Assembly (NCBI GenBank): GCA_036939975.1
Contig: JALLPB010000411.1
Span: 1-16,146, forward strand
Direction of reading: 5' to 3'
DNA length: 16,146 bases
Source of the DNA: Cyclostephanos tholiformis
Taxonomy: Eukaryota; Bacillariophyta; Thalassiosirophyceae; Thalassiosirales; Thalassiosiraceae
Below are positions 1 to 8,813 of the stretch, one piece after another. Each line of letters begins with the position of its first letter. Positions within the stretch are counted from its first letter, which is position 1. Made by a program: the position numbers and the translations under genes. The notes under the pieces were generated by a model. It made no database searches, was not told where the DNA came from, and saw nothing but the letters and a program-made list of their open reading frames with translations.

Positions 1-47
1 TTACTTCGAGTTTCTCCGATAACATCAGTTAATTATTGGATAGAGCA

Positions 48-611
48 ATGGTGCTATTCATTTTATGCATCAAGGCCGAACTAGACGGCGTGGAAAAAGT
101 TTCCCTTCTTAAGAATACTAACCTATGCTTCAGCGTGAGGAATCCTGCCAATGATTACGAGATTCGAGAGAAGGTCGTCTTCAATCCCTCCGAGACGCTG
201 GATCAGGACGAGGGCGATCGCGAGCCGCCTCATCACTTCGCTGTTAGGTGGGAGGGTAGTAAGAAATATTCGACGTTGATCGTGCTTGACGAGGAGGCGG
301 CGAAGTCTGCATTGAAGAAAGTGAGCAAAAAGGGCAAGAGGGATAAAGGTGGAGATGGAGAAGTGGGTTTGCCACGAGACTTAACATCCGATGATAACGG
401 TAATTACGTGCCCGTGTTGGCGATGGAGTGTCGTGGTTTGGAACCGTATACCTTTCACCCCTTGGGGAATGAATTCAGAGTTACAAGTGCTGGCGGGGCA
501 ATTTTTGACGAGGATGTCGATTTATCAGAAGGCGATTGGGGAGAGTATGACGAGGAAAATGACGCTGCGGTTGGAGTCAATAATTTTGAGTCGAAAATCA
601 TATCAGCCTAG
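48..611 (+). CDS. CZIB/DUF866 (UPF0587) family protein lacking zinc cysteines
   Basis: A 187-residue single-exon protein of the CXXC-motif-containing zinc-binding (CZIB, DUF866) family, small conserved eukaryotic proteins of poorly known role. The C-terminal half is diagnostic: ECRGLEP at residues 127-133, then the acidic stretch with GDWGEYDEE at 162-170 and AVGV at 174-177. The start at the ATG at 48 is chosen because the family begins with a short strand (here LFILCIKAEL) directly after Met; an upstream in-frame TTG is not needed. Family members normally bind one zinc with two CxxC pairs. Here the first pair aligns with PAND (33-36) and the second with WEGS (68-71), so all four ligands are gone while the flanking residues (EIREK after the first site) still align. 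A lysine-rich insert lies around 90-105. The frame is intact, so this looks like a functional but zinc-free member. It is convergent with the TPR gene. Confidence 0.85.
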   Translation: MVLFILCIKAELDGVEKVSLLKNTNLCFSVRNPANDYEIREKVVFNPSETLDQDEGDREPPHHFAVRWEGSKKYSTLIVLDEEAAKSALKKVSKKGKRDKGGDGEVGLPRDLTSDDNGNYVPVLAMECRGLEPYTFHPLGNEFRVTSAGGAIFDEDVDLSEGDWGEYDEENDAAVGVNNFESKIISA

Positions 612-868
612 TCCGTTAACGAAACTCGCGGAACTAATTTCATACTTGAGAAATATTAACTCGATTTGATCGGTGTTCATTTCCAATACCGGCCAGCACA
701 CATCCGACGGGCAAGAAGCGTTTTCATACCAAGTATTTCAATATGAATGGCAACTGATGACAACTTACAAGACAGTCGTGATAAGCTGTGAACAATCGTA
801 CATCATCACGGCACTCCTACTGTGATATTTGGTGAATAGAGCAGAGCATGCTATTCCAGCGTGATTTA
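612..868. other. Convergent intergenic region
   Basis: This 257 bp stretch separates the stops of the CZIB-family gene and the TPR gene and should hold both 3' untranslated regions. I see no further gene, only AT-rich sequence and weak short inverted matches. Confidence 0.5.
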
Positions 869-2728
869 TCAATAGTATCCACCCCTACCTCTCCGACCGA
901 ATCCGTACCGCTGCCTTCCGAAGCCAAAACCGCGGCCAAACCCTTGATAAGCCCCATAGCCGAACCGAGCCCCGCCTCCGCGCCGCAATAGATTTAGCAT
1001 CATCAAGATTTGGAATGGATTTACGCCAAATCTATGGCAAACCATCCCTCCTATGAGTAGAATGGCCATGTATACTAATGTCGGATCGTACATACTTGGC
1101 TGTGCGTCAAATGACATACACGATTGACGAGAAAGCGGAGTATTAGTGAACATGATGTGCGGTTCTGACAATATGTTTGCAATGAGACGTTTAAAAGTTT
1201 CTTCCACATACCATTCGAAATTTATTGCCATCCATTCGTCGTCCTCGTGGCTCGTAGTAATCATCATTGTTTCCTCGTGAATAGTATCTATCATTCTGGG
1301 GTTTGGTCCTATCTCTGTATTCGTTGGTTCTGGTTCGCCGTTGCTTATCATCGTATTGTCTATCATTATCGTGGGTATCCTGATAATGGCTGCTCCCATA
1401 TGACGAATATCTATTCGACGTTGAGGAGGAGGAACTTCTAGACGATGAATATCGATTGTACGCGTTCCCTTCACCGTAATTACCCCGATGACGTTGGCGC
1501 TTAACCCCCCCCCCCAGTGCGTAGTCCAGCCCGAATCTCCCACCCAATGCCAAATATAAAATGAGGAGGCAGCATGCTACCTTGAGCAACGTTTGCGTGT
1601 CCTCGGATTGCGAATGATACCAAGTGAGTATTCGACCGAGGTGATGTCGGACTCGTTGGGATATCGACATGGAATGGTAAGTATCCGGTGGATTGATATC
1701 GTCGACATCTATACCATCGTAATAATATTGATCATTGATGGACTCGGAGGGGTGTGGCGGTACAGATTGGGCAGGAGAGGATCGACGTGGAGTCTCATCG
1801 GTGGGACGCTGATGCGCGCCACCGTTACCCTGGGATGAAGAAGGAGTCCCATTCCCCCCACCTCCTTGTCTCCCTTCGTTGGTGGCGGTTGAGTCGACAC
1901 CACCGGACTCGCCACACCGTTCACGATTATTCCTCCGCCGCATCTCTTTTACAAGCATGTCCCTCGCCACCGTATTCGTTTTGTCCAACGACAGGGCACG
2001 TTGTAGCGATAAACAGGCATCGTTGGAATGTCCTCCGAGGGCGATGTAGGCGGAGGCAAGACGAACGTGCGCCTTAGACCATTTATTGTTGAGAGAAACG
2101 CACTGTTATCACGATGGTGTAAAGGGACGAATAAATGAATCATGAGATTATGATGAAGAAATATGAAGGTGACGGGGTCGAAACGGAACGACAGCCTCTG
2201 ACACGACAAGGGGAATCTCGGGGGGGGGGGGGGGGTCATAACAGCTAAATAATTTTTTTCATCGCCACACTCGCGTGGGGGGCGGATCATTAACACGGAC
2301 CAAGCTGTGATTACTAATCATTCCCCTTCTCTTTCGATAACCCTCGATGGGACGGAGGCCGTCTTCTCGCATGAAAAAACATGGCACACAGGCCATTCTT
2401 GGGGCGTATTATCATGAACAAATAATGTCAATACTAAGTCACAACCCACCTTCTTCGCTTCATCCACCGCCTTCTCAACCATGTCGCTCCCCCCGATCTT
2501 CAATCTACAAGCCACGACATTGGATAATAATATCTGATGGTCGCTCGCAACGCGACCGCCGCCGACGACTCTGCTACCCTCGTCACGTCGTCGCACATCC
2601 TCCTCCGATGACGATGATGACGACGATAACTGATCAATGGCCGTCGAATAATGGTGGAGAGCCTCGTAAAACTTGTTCTCGGAAAAGGCTTTTTGTCCGG
2701 CGTCTTTCGATTCTTTCCAAGCCGTCAT
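869..2728 (-). CDS. TPR-repeat membrane protein with Gly/Arg-rich tail
   Basis: A 466-residue protein from three exons: 2728-2450, 2102-1212 and 1099-869 (minus strand). Introns are 2103-2449 (GTGGGT...AACAG) and 1100-1211 (GTATGT...CACAG), both phase 0. Residues 3-31 and about 63-135 form tetratricopeptide helices (WKESKDAGQKAFSENKFYEAL; later KAHVRLASAYIALGG and ACLSLQRALSLD). The two TPR parts join seamlessly across intron 1, which supports that splice. A Ser/Gly/Pro-rich linker follows, then a hydrophobic helix at about 264-281, a Tyr/Arg/Ser-rich low-complexity stretch, a second helix at about 397-412 and a short hydrophobic NPFQILMMLNLL segment, ending in a GFGR-repeat tail (431-466). 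The start at 2728 sits in an AACCATGAC context directly before the first TPR helix. TPRs suggest chaperone or protein-protein binding at a membrane; the partner and membrane are unknown. An 11-G run encodes Gly at about 290-292. Confidence 0.72.
1505..1515. repeat. C11/G11 homopolymer in a coding exon
   Basis: Eleven C on the + strand (eleven G in the sense of the TPR gene) lie in exon 2, in the GGG-V region. Such runs are slippage- and sequencing-error-prone. A second frame is open across the run and stays open to the same stop at 869. Confidence 0.9.
2103..2449 (-). other. Intron 1 of the TPR gene
   Basis: This 347 bp intron is much longer than the others in the window. It starts GTGGGT and ends AACAG. 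It carries a G16 run at 2220-2235 (C16 in the sense strand), about 117 nt before the acceptor. The in-frame TGA codons needed to reject read-through lie shortly after the donor or in the retained-intron frame. Confidence 0.7.
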
Positions 2729-3012
2729 GGTTAAATTGGTGAGACGTGGAATGAAGAAGAATGCGAAGAGGGGCGGGACTAAAAAAAAATTTTGGGGGGG
2801 GGGGCGGGGGCGGTTGGGCACTTCATAAAATTTTTTTGGGGGGGGGGGGGAAGTTTCCCGATGTGCAAGGACACACGTTTTTTGGCGGGGTCCCCCGCCG
2901 GCCCTCTTCACTACTAACCTCCTAATATTACAATATGTACCTTTCCTCTTTCACATTTTTTTTTAATTATTTTGTATTATTTTTGAGAGAGAGATTTATT
3001 TCTACATTCACC
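2729..3012. promoter_or_regulatory. Divergent promoter, TPR gene and ClpR gene
   Basis: These 284 bp separate the two start codons and must carry both promoters and both 5' leaders. The TPR-proximal part has two A/T/G homopolymer blocks. The ClpR-proximal part is AT-rich, with T runs around 2958-2992. No specific factor site is recognised. Confidence 0.55.
2782..2850. repeat. Two A-T-G homopolymer blocks
   Basis: Two blocks of the same order, an A run then a T run then a long G run, lie at about 2782-2804 (ending in G11) and 2827-2850 (ending in G13), with a G-rich spacer containing CGGGGGCGG. The pattern looks like a degenerate tandem duplication. Confidence 0.8.
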
Positions 3013-3981
3013 ATGGTGCGCCAGCTTCTTCCTGCCGTCCTCGCCACGTTGGCCCTTTCCAACACATCGTCGTCATCGACATCCGCGTTTACCATCCCAT
3101 ATAATTCCGTTTCGATTCTCCCCTCAACCGCCATCGCGCAACGGAGGGGACGACCGTCCTCGGTGGCGCTCTCCGTCAAACGAATGCCCATCACCATGCC
3201 CACGCAGGAGCCCATGGTACCCTATCGTGCCCCCGGCAGGACCTACGATCAATTCATAGGTATGAAGTCAAGACAGCTCAAGGATCGTAAGCTTTGGATA
3301 GCCCGTTACATCGACGACGATGCTTCCAATTCGATCATCTCCTCGCTGTTGTACCTCCAGTCCGAGAGCGACAAGGAGGACATCAAGCTGTATCTCAACA
3401 TCCCCGGCGCGAATCTACGCCCTGCGCTGGCGATATACGACGCCGTATCCGAGCTCAAGGCCGACGGGTGCAAGATCCACACCACGAACATCGCACTTTG
3501 CGCCGGGATGGGCGCACTCCTCGCTGGGGCCGGGACCAAGGGCCTGCGATATTCACTGCCCAACGCTCGATTCCTTCTCCAGAAGACTGGCATGGACTCG
3601 GTCTTCCGCGGGCAGGCCACGGACATCGCCCTCGAGGTTGCCAACGTAAAGAAATGGAATCAAAAGATAAACGGGGAGATATCCAAGGTCACCGGCCAGT
3701 CGCCGGAGCGAATCGACGAGGACTTGCGGCGCGATTTTTACCTCAGCAGCGACGAGGCCGTACGGTACGGCCTAATCGACGGCGTCCTCCTCCCCATGCC
3801 AGGCAAGAGACAGCTCCCGACGGAAATCGTCGACCTCGGAAGCTTCTCGAGTGGGGACGAGCAGAAGTATCAGGGGGATTATCCGCCCACGGACGACCAG
3901 CAACCGCGGGGGGGGAGGCAGAATTCTGGGATGCTGCGAACGAATGACGACGATGATGGTCCTAAGGTTGGTAAGGCGTAG
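3013..3981 (+). CDS. Plastid-targeted ClpR-like (inactive ClpP) subunit
   Basis: A 322-residue nuclear-encoded member of the Clp protease core family (peptidase S14 fold), predicted to assemble with active ClpP in the plastid stroma. Residues 1-25 form a signal peptide ([11 protein letters not shown] core) ending TSA, with Phe26 starting the transit part, a diatom-type plastid signal. The Clp domain spans about 72-262: LLYLQSES near 112, LYLNIPG at 126-132, [12 protein letters not shown] at 159-170, PNARFLLQ at 183-190, and [14 protein letters not shown] at 243-256. The active-site Ser position is Gly165 (CAGMGA instead of CASMGA), the active-site His position is Gln190, and the Asp position is kept as Asp241. 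With two of three catalytic residues gone it should be a structural ClpR. A hydrophilic, Asp-rich tail follows from 278. An in-frame ATG at 2935 would add 26 residues before the signal peptide; I prefer 3013 because its context is CACCATGG and it opens the signal peptide. Confidence 0.88.
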   Translation: MVRQLLPAVLATLALSNTSSSSTSAFTIPYNSVSILPSTAIAQRRGRPSSVALSVKRMPITMPTQEPMVPYRAPGRTYDQFIGMKSRQLKDRKLWIARYIDDDASNSIISSLLYLQSESDKEDIKLYLNIPGANLRPALAIYDAVSELKADGCKIHTTNIALCAGMGALLAGAGTKGLRYSLPNARFLLQKTGMDSVFRGQATDIALEVANVKKWNQKINGEISKVTGQSPERIDEDLRRDFYLSSDEAVRYGLIDGVLLPMPGKRQLPTEIVDLGSFSSGDEQKYQGDYPPTDDQQPRGGRQNSGMLRTNDDDDGPKVGKA

Positions 3982-4401
3982 GTGGACGTTTCAAAAGAGA
4001 AAAAATGATGCCGTCGAAAGTGGTATACAGCGGATAATGAGAGAGAAGTAGTCCGTAATGTAATGACGGAGCATGGTGGATTATCAAATTTATGTGCCTA
4101 AATCATCCTGGTTGGAATTGTTCGCACATATTTCAGGTGTTCCATTTGCGACGCTGCCATTAACCAACGACATTCAAAAAGTAATCCATGATAGTTCATG
4201 TGAAAGGGAAGTCCTCGAGACACGGGGTAGGAGGTGCTAGGCGAAGAGGAGGAAATGTGGACAGACAAATTCTCGACTGTTCCTGACTACCTAACTAACG
4301 GGTCAATTCAATATCATTGAAGATCGTCCCTGCTTAAAATTTCTCCACGAGTCTACCGGTTTCCCCCACATGCTACGCATTCTGCACCCCCCCTCCCTCC
4401 C
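3982..4401. other. Convergent intergenic region
   Basis: These 420 bp lie between the stops of the ClpR gene and the bL32m gene and should contain both 3' untranslated regions. A C-rich stretch sits at about 4386-4404, just past the bL32m stop. I see no further gene or RNA. Confidence 0.5.
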
Positions 4402-4788
4402 TCACCACGGACGCTCGATTGATGGCGGGGGGGCATATTCGGCATTACCCGGGAGGTAATTCTTCCAATTGTACGGTAGCTTGTGCTTAAGCGTAAGCTC
4501 CCCCGTTCGCTTGTCGATCACGATGTTATCCCTCAATTTTATCCTCTTCTGCAACGTCGTCTTCATCCGCTTCTTCCCCCTCGATACCTTCTTCTTCGGC
4601 ACGGCGAACCATAACGAGTCTTCGAACGACGAATTCGATTCCTCGGCAAAGAACGGGTAATGGTTCAATATGCCGGCGGCGTCGCATGGAAAGCCCGCCA
4701 GGGAAAGCTGGGGTGCGAGGGGGGGGAAGAATCGATCTACTTGTCTCCGAAGCGCGCAGATCGCTGAATTTCTGATTGCTGCGAGCAT
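4402..4788 (-). CDS. Mitochondrial ribosomal protein bL32m
   Basis: A 128-residue single-exon protein. Residues 1-21 look like a mitochondrial presequence: Arg at 6, 14, 15 and 19, hydrophobic residues between. Residues 61-75 (FAVPKKKVSRGKKRM) match the N-terminal signature of bacterial L32, AVPKKK followed by a Ser/Lys/Arg-rich segment. In the family the mature protein begins about here after presequence removal. The core then reads RTGELTLKHKLP at 94-105, corresponding to the place where bacterial L32 has CxxC-GE-x-LPH, but no cysteine is present. The only cysteines are at 11 and 35, in the presequence region. The zinc ribbon is therefore absent, as in the cysteine-free L32 forms of some bacteria. 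It would act as a large-subunit protein of the mitoribosome. The gene is divergent from the methyltransferase gene. Confidence 0.8.
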   Translation of the reverse strand: MLAAIRNSAICALRRQVDRFFPPLAPQLSLAGFPCDAAGILNHYPFFAEESNSSFEDSLWFAVPKKKVSRGKKRMKTTLQKRIKLRDNIVIDKRTGELTLKHKLPYNWKNYLPGNAEYAPPPSIERPW

Positions 4789-5084
4789 CGTATGGGCGTA
4801 GGGATGAAGGGGCGGGGGAGCGAGAGGAGGAGATGAGGGCGGGGAGATGATAGGTATATCGATGGCGAGTCAAGCCAGCAAGCCTGTATCTAAGGAAGAA
4901 GTATCTAGGTGCAACGATGCGCACTGTACGTAGGCAATATCGTAGAAAAGGCGATAGTGGGCGAGCCATAATAATAATAATAATAATATGGTATGGTACT
5001 ACTATACAACATCAGACAGATGGGTACTACCATATCATACGATACTACTACTACCTACCTCTATTATTTTAACAGACGACGATT
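4789..5084. promoter_or_regulatory. Divergent promoter, bL32m and methyltransferase
   Basis: These 296 bp separate two start codons on opposite strands. They contain a purine-rich part near bL32m, a seven-unit ATA microsatellite at 4968-4988, an 8-bp inverted repeat ATATGGTA/TACCATAT at 4986-4993 and 5028-5035, a direct repeat GGTACTAC at 4995-5002 and 5023-5030, and a TACTAC run near 5043-5054. Confidence 0.6.
4968..4988. repeat. (ATA)7 microsatellite
   Basis: Seven perfect ATA units in the bL32m/methyltransferase divergent promoter, next to short GGTACTAC direct repeats. Confidence 0.9.
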
Positions 5085-6531
5085 TTGATGACGATGGCAA
5101 TGAGACCTGCATCGGCTCGACGAAGGCACAGTGACTTACGCACCGTGAGAATATGGTCACCATATGGGTGTTTGGCGATGGTGATCGGCTCCCTTTCAAT
5201 GATATGTCACCTCAACGGCGCCGCAACATCGGCATTCGTACGTCCCTCCACGAATTGTCGACTATATTATAATGAAAGGGGTCAGATGATGATGCTGCAC
5301 GCCACTGCCAAACCCAGGACTGGATTAGCGCAGTGGCTCTTGGACATCGCATTGGCATCTCCCATCTGGACGCATGTACTCGTGCCGCAAGCTCGGGCTA
5401 GCATTGTCAGGACTGCGGAAGAGAACAACATCCCCTGGGTCGCGGCAAAAGAATGGCTTAAGAATCAAGAGGATGCCCCTTGGAACGATCCGCAAAGGGC
5501 TGAAGAGTACAGAAAAATCCAATACCCGGAATACTACAAGAAATCTTTTCATGCCTATTCCGATGGCAACCTGAGCTACGATGCTGCATTTGAACAAGAA
5601 TTGGCAAGGTGAGGAGTGAATGATCAAGTGTCAGCGCACCGAGAATGATCTACCTTTTTCTCACTTATCCCCATCTCTTTTCAGTCGGGCTGTTGGGGCG
5701 AGAAATTTCCCGCAGTATTCTAGCCGTGGTGAAGATGTTTTCCGTGGCGCTTTCGAGGAGGGGCTATCGAAATTGGGAGCAAGCATCCATCGTCGTGGTG
5801 ATCATGATAATGAGGTTGTCATTGTTGATTTCGGCTGCGGCACCGGCACAAGCACTCGCAGATTGGCAAAGCAATACCCCCAAGCCACTAAACTCATTGG
5901 GATCGACCTATCGCCATATTTTATAGACGTGGGCAAGTTACTCTTGAAATTAGCACCCTCCGCCATTGATACCTCAGATGACTGTTCCGATAAACACGGT
6001 TGGATCACCACCATCGATTCAGATGAACGGATACAATTACGTCAAGGAGATATCGCAAGTACCCAGTTGCCATCCAATTCAGTCTCTGCTGTCAATCTCA
6101 GCATGGTCCTACACGAACTTCCCATCTATGCTGCCAAAGAAGTCATACTTGAAGCCCACCGAATCCTAAAACCGGGGGGACAAATGTGGATCAGTGAGAT
6201 GGACTTTGAATCGCCGGCCTACAAGGCACAGCGAGAGAATGCTCTACTCTTCAGCCTGCTGCGTGCTACAGAGCCATATTTGGATGAATATGCTGATGGA
6301 ATGCGAGAACTTAGAAATTTCATCGCTGATAAATTTGGCGTCTTAAAAATTAATGCTGCAACGGGCAGGCATTATGCTTTATTCGCAGAGAAAAGTAAAA
6401 ACTGTCTTTCCGATAAAGATAGCAAAAGATATAATGTGCTCGAGGATTACAGATTCCGAGAAGATGGCAGCTATTCTATTAATGATACTCATCTAAAGCC
6501 CTGGGAAAGTAAGCTAGACACTAACACTTAG
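5085..6531 (+). CDS. Plastid-targeted SAM-dependent methyltransferase
   Basis: A 456-residue protein from exons 5085-5608 and 5685-6531. The 76 bp intron (GTGAGG...TTTTCAG) joins codon AG|T and is required because frame 1 stops at once inside it. The N terminus is a signal peptide with an Arg-rich n-region and hydrophobic core (CLAMVIGSLSMI, 29-40) ending ATSA, with Phe51 starting the transit part, so a plastid location is predicted. Residues about 80-170 form an N-terminal domain (PIWTHVLVPQAR, PWVAAKEWL, KKSFHAYSDGNLSYDAA). A class I Rossmann methyltransferase domain follows: motif I VDFGCGTG at 222-229 binds SAM, IGIDLSPYFI follows, then LRQGDI, LSMVLHELP and EAHRILKPGGQMWISEMD (post-I and motif III regions). 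The fold is of the methyltransferase 11/25 type. The substrate is not identifiable. The stop lies 49 bp from that of the convergent transporter gene. Confidence 0.82.
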
Positions 6532-6580
6532 AGTAAGGTACAAGAGCACAAAGTTAATCTATTTTTCCGTCCTACGAATA

Positions 6581-8813
6581 TTATTTATCAATTCGGTCTA
6601 GTTCTCCTGCAACATATGTTCTCCAATCAGACTCAACAGCTAGATGGTTAAGATCAATGTGTTGAAATCCATAATCTACGGGAGGACGATAAGAAATTGG
6701 CAAAGTGAGAAAAATGACGAATGACAACAATATCACGCGGTGCGTGGTAATAGGTGAGTGAGTGGTAGACTTACTGTACGCTCCTCTCAACATATCTAGT
6801 TCTTCTTGTCTTCTTAAGTCGTCCATTGCTCGTCGCCATTCCACGTCGATCGGATTGCCCGCGCTGCTCGAGTGATCTTCATAAGTTGTGTCATGGCTCG
6901 TAGCAAGAAATGCTGATAAGTTTCGCGCAATTTCGTCGCGTAGCTCCTCTGGCGTCGTTCCCTTTGTCTCGGGAAGGAAGATCAAGACGAATATTAAAGT
7001 CATAAAGAGGACAGCTGCAAAAGGGACGAATGAAAAGGCGCCAAGGCTTTCTTGGAGGTAAGGAAACACTAGACCAACAATGAAGTTGCACGCCCAATTC
7101 AATTGACATGAAACGCTCACTTATGAATAATAGATTTTGGATTTTATGTAAGTAAAAGTCGGAAAAGAAACATCTTGGCACGCAGATCTACTACACTCAC
7201 TGGCTGTTGCGACGTATCTTGCTTCGAACATTTCTGCAACGATAAGCCAGGGTCTATCAGATAAGTTATCAAAAGAAAATGAGATTTTTTAGATGTTGTT
7301 TGTTCACACAAAATAATCTCGGACTCACATCGGGCCTAAACCAATTTCGAAGAATGATACATACGCTATTACCCAAAAGAGAGATGAGAATTTACTGAAG
7401 TACCCCAATAGGCATATCACGAGAGCGATGGAGGATACCAACATTCCTCCAGCAGACCACAAAAGGAGGGTTCTTCTATTAGTATTTTCCATCAAACGCA
7501 ATGCAGCATAGGTAGCCAATACATTCACTCCAGCGACCAGCGTCGTACCGAGCAAAGGACTATCGAGAACGCCATCGAAAAGCATTGTTGAATAATAAAA
7601 AACGGCATTGATTCCACAGAATTGTTGCGCCATTTGAAGAACGAGGGAGCAGATGAGAAGTCTTCTTACTTGCTTGTCCATGAGCATTGATACGAACGCT
7701 ATGCCAGAACTTGTGTGATCATCATTATTATCACACGCCTGAACATGAGATGCACTGATGAAATGAGCCGCCTCCATCTCGACCTCGTGCTCATAGCGAA
7801 GTCCACGAAGCTTCTTGATGATGTGTCTTGCATTGATAGATTTCGGATCATGACTCAGCAGCCACCGAGGGCTCTCGATGAGAAATGGGTAGCAAATGAT
7901 TTGCACAAGGCCCCCTAATCCTGTAACGGAGAAGAGGATTCTCCATGACTGTTCATTGGCGAAGGGGAATGCCAACAAATCACTCACAAATATTCCAATC
8001 ACCAAACAGAATTGAGTTAAGGTTCCTAAAGTCCCTCGCAAAGTACTACAGGTGAATCAGTTCTGTGAGTGTACGCTGTCATGGTGTCTGAATGACGTTA
8101 GTCATCGTAACTTACGGAGGTGCCAGTTCACCCAAGTATATCGGGACTAAAACGGAGGAGAAACCACTCGCAAATCCAATTATGAAGCGAGCAACAGTGA
8201 TGCAAAACAAATCCATGGCAAATGTTTGTACGAGACTACCGAGAAGGAAAAGGTAGATGACAATGCCCATGCTACTTCTCCGACCACGTGAATCTACGAC
8301 CTTTCCAGCAGCAATGGCCCCAAAAGGTCCACCGATAGCAAAGACAGCCACTGCTAGGGACCATTGGAAAGTTGTGTGCCCTTTAAAAACTACTGATGAT
8401 GGAGAATTCATCACACTTGTGTTATACCCTACCAGAAACTGACTGATCCCCGCCATGAATAAAGCAAACATCAAGGGAGTAGTAATCACGACTGTGTCAA
8501 CTTCTAACTCCTCCAATAAAAACAATTCTGAATGGTGCTTGCGAGAGGAAAGCTCCGCAGCAGTCAGATGCCGTTTGGTCCGGTTATATATTTGTTGAGC
8601 TGCTTCTAACGTATCCATATCTGCTGCATAATTAGCAAACGCTTTAGTTATATTCCTCTCCTTCTGTTGCATCCCGAATACTGCAGCAAAGGGAACCATT
8701 TCATACAGCTCATGACGGCCCAATTGCAATGGCGTGAGATATGACAATGATCCATCGGCATTCACACTGTACGATTTAGTGATCATTTGACCCGTGGGGA
8801 TCATATTCGACAT
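6581..8813 (-). CDS. GLUT/SLC2-type MFS sugar transporter
   Basis: A 635-residue protein from five exons: 8813-8116, 8045-7329, 7253-7201, 7119-6775 and 6675-6581. The four introns (70, 75, 81 and 99 bp) all obey GT-AG and restore one continuous family alignment. Sugar-porter signatures are present in order: DSRGRR at 174-179, LGELAPPTLRG at 227-237, ESPRW at 290-294, [13 protein letters not shown] at 373-385 (family usual QQ-x-SG; Ser is Cys here), GLGPIPW at 468-474, and PETKG at 539-543. About twelve membrane helices are visible from 110 to 538. An unusually long hydrophilic N-terminal region of about 105 residues precedes helix 1 and resembles no domain I know. It should move hexoses or related polyols across a membrane, probably with protons; the substrate and membrane cannot be read from sequence. 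Exon 3, only 53 bp, carries the [10 protein letters not shown] segment. Confidence 0.88.

Noticed and set aside
3294..3947. A 217-codon plus-strand frame inside the ClpR gene.
   Set aside because: Arg-rich shadow frame; all Clp motifs are in the other frame.
4526..4969. A 147-codon minus-strand frame overlapping the bL32m gene and its promoter.
   Set aside because: It overlaps the well-supported ribosomal protein in another frame, is Arg-rich and shows no domain.
5610..5684. A possible frameshift splitting the methyltransferase gene.
   Set aside because: Clean GTGAGG and TTTTCAG sites in matching phase explain the break as a normal 76 bp intron.
7202..7260. A missing stretch in the transporter that might make it a pseudogene.
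   Set aside because: A 53 bp exon with good splice sites supplies the missing [10 protein letters not shown] segment.
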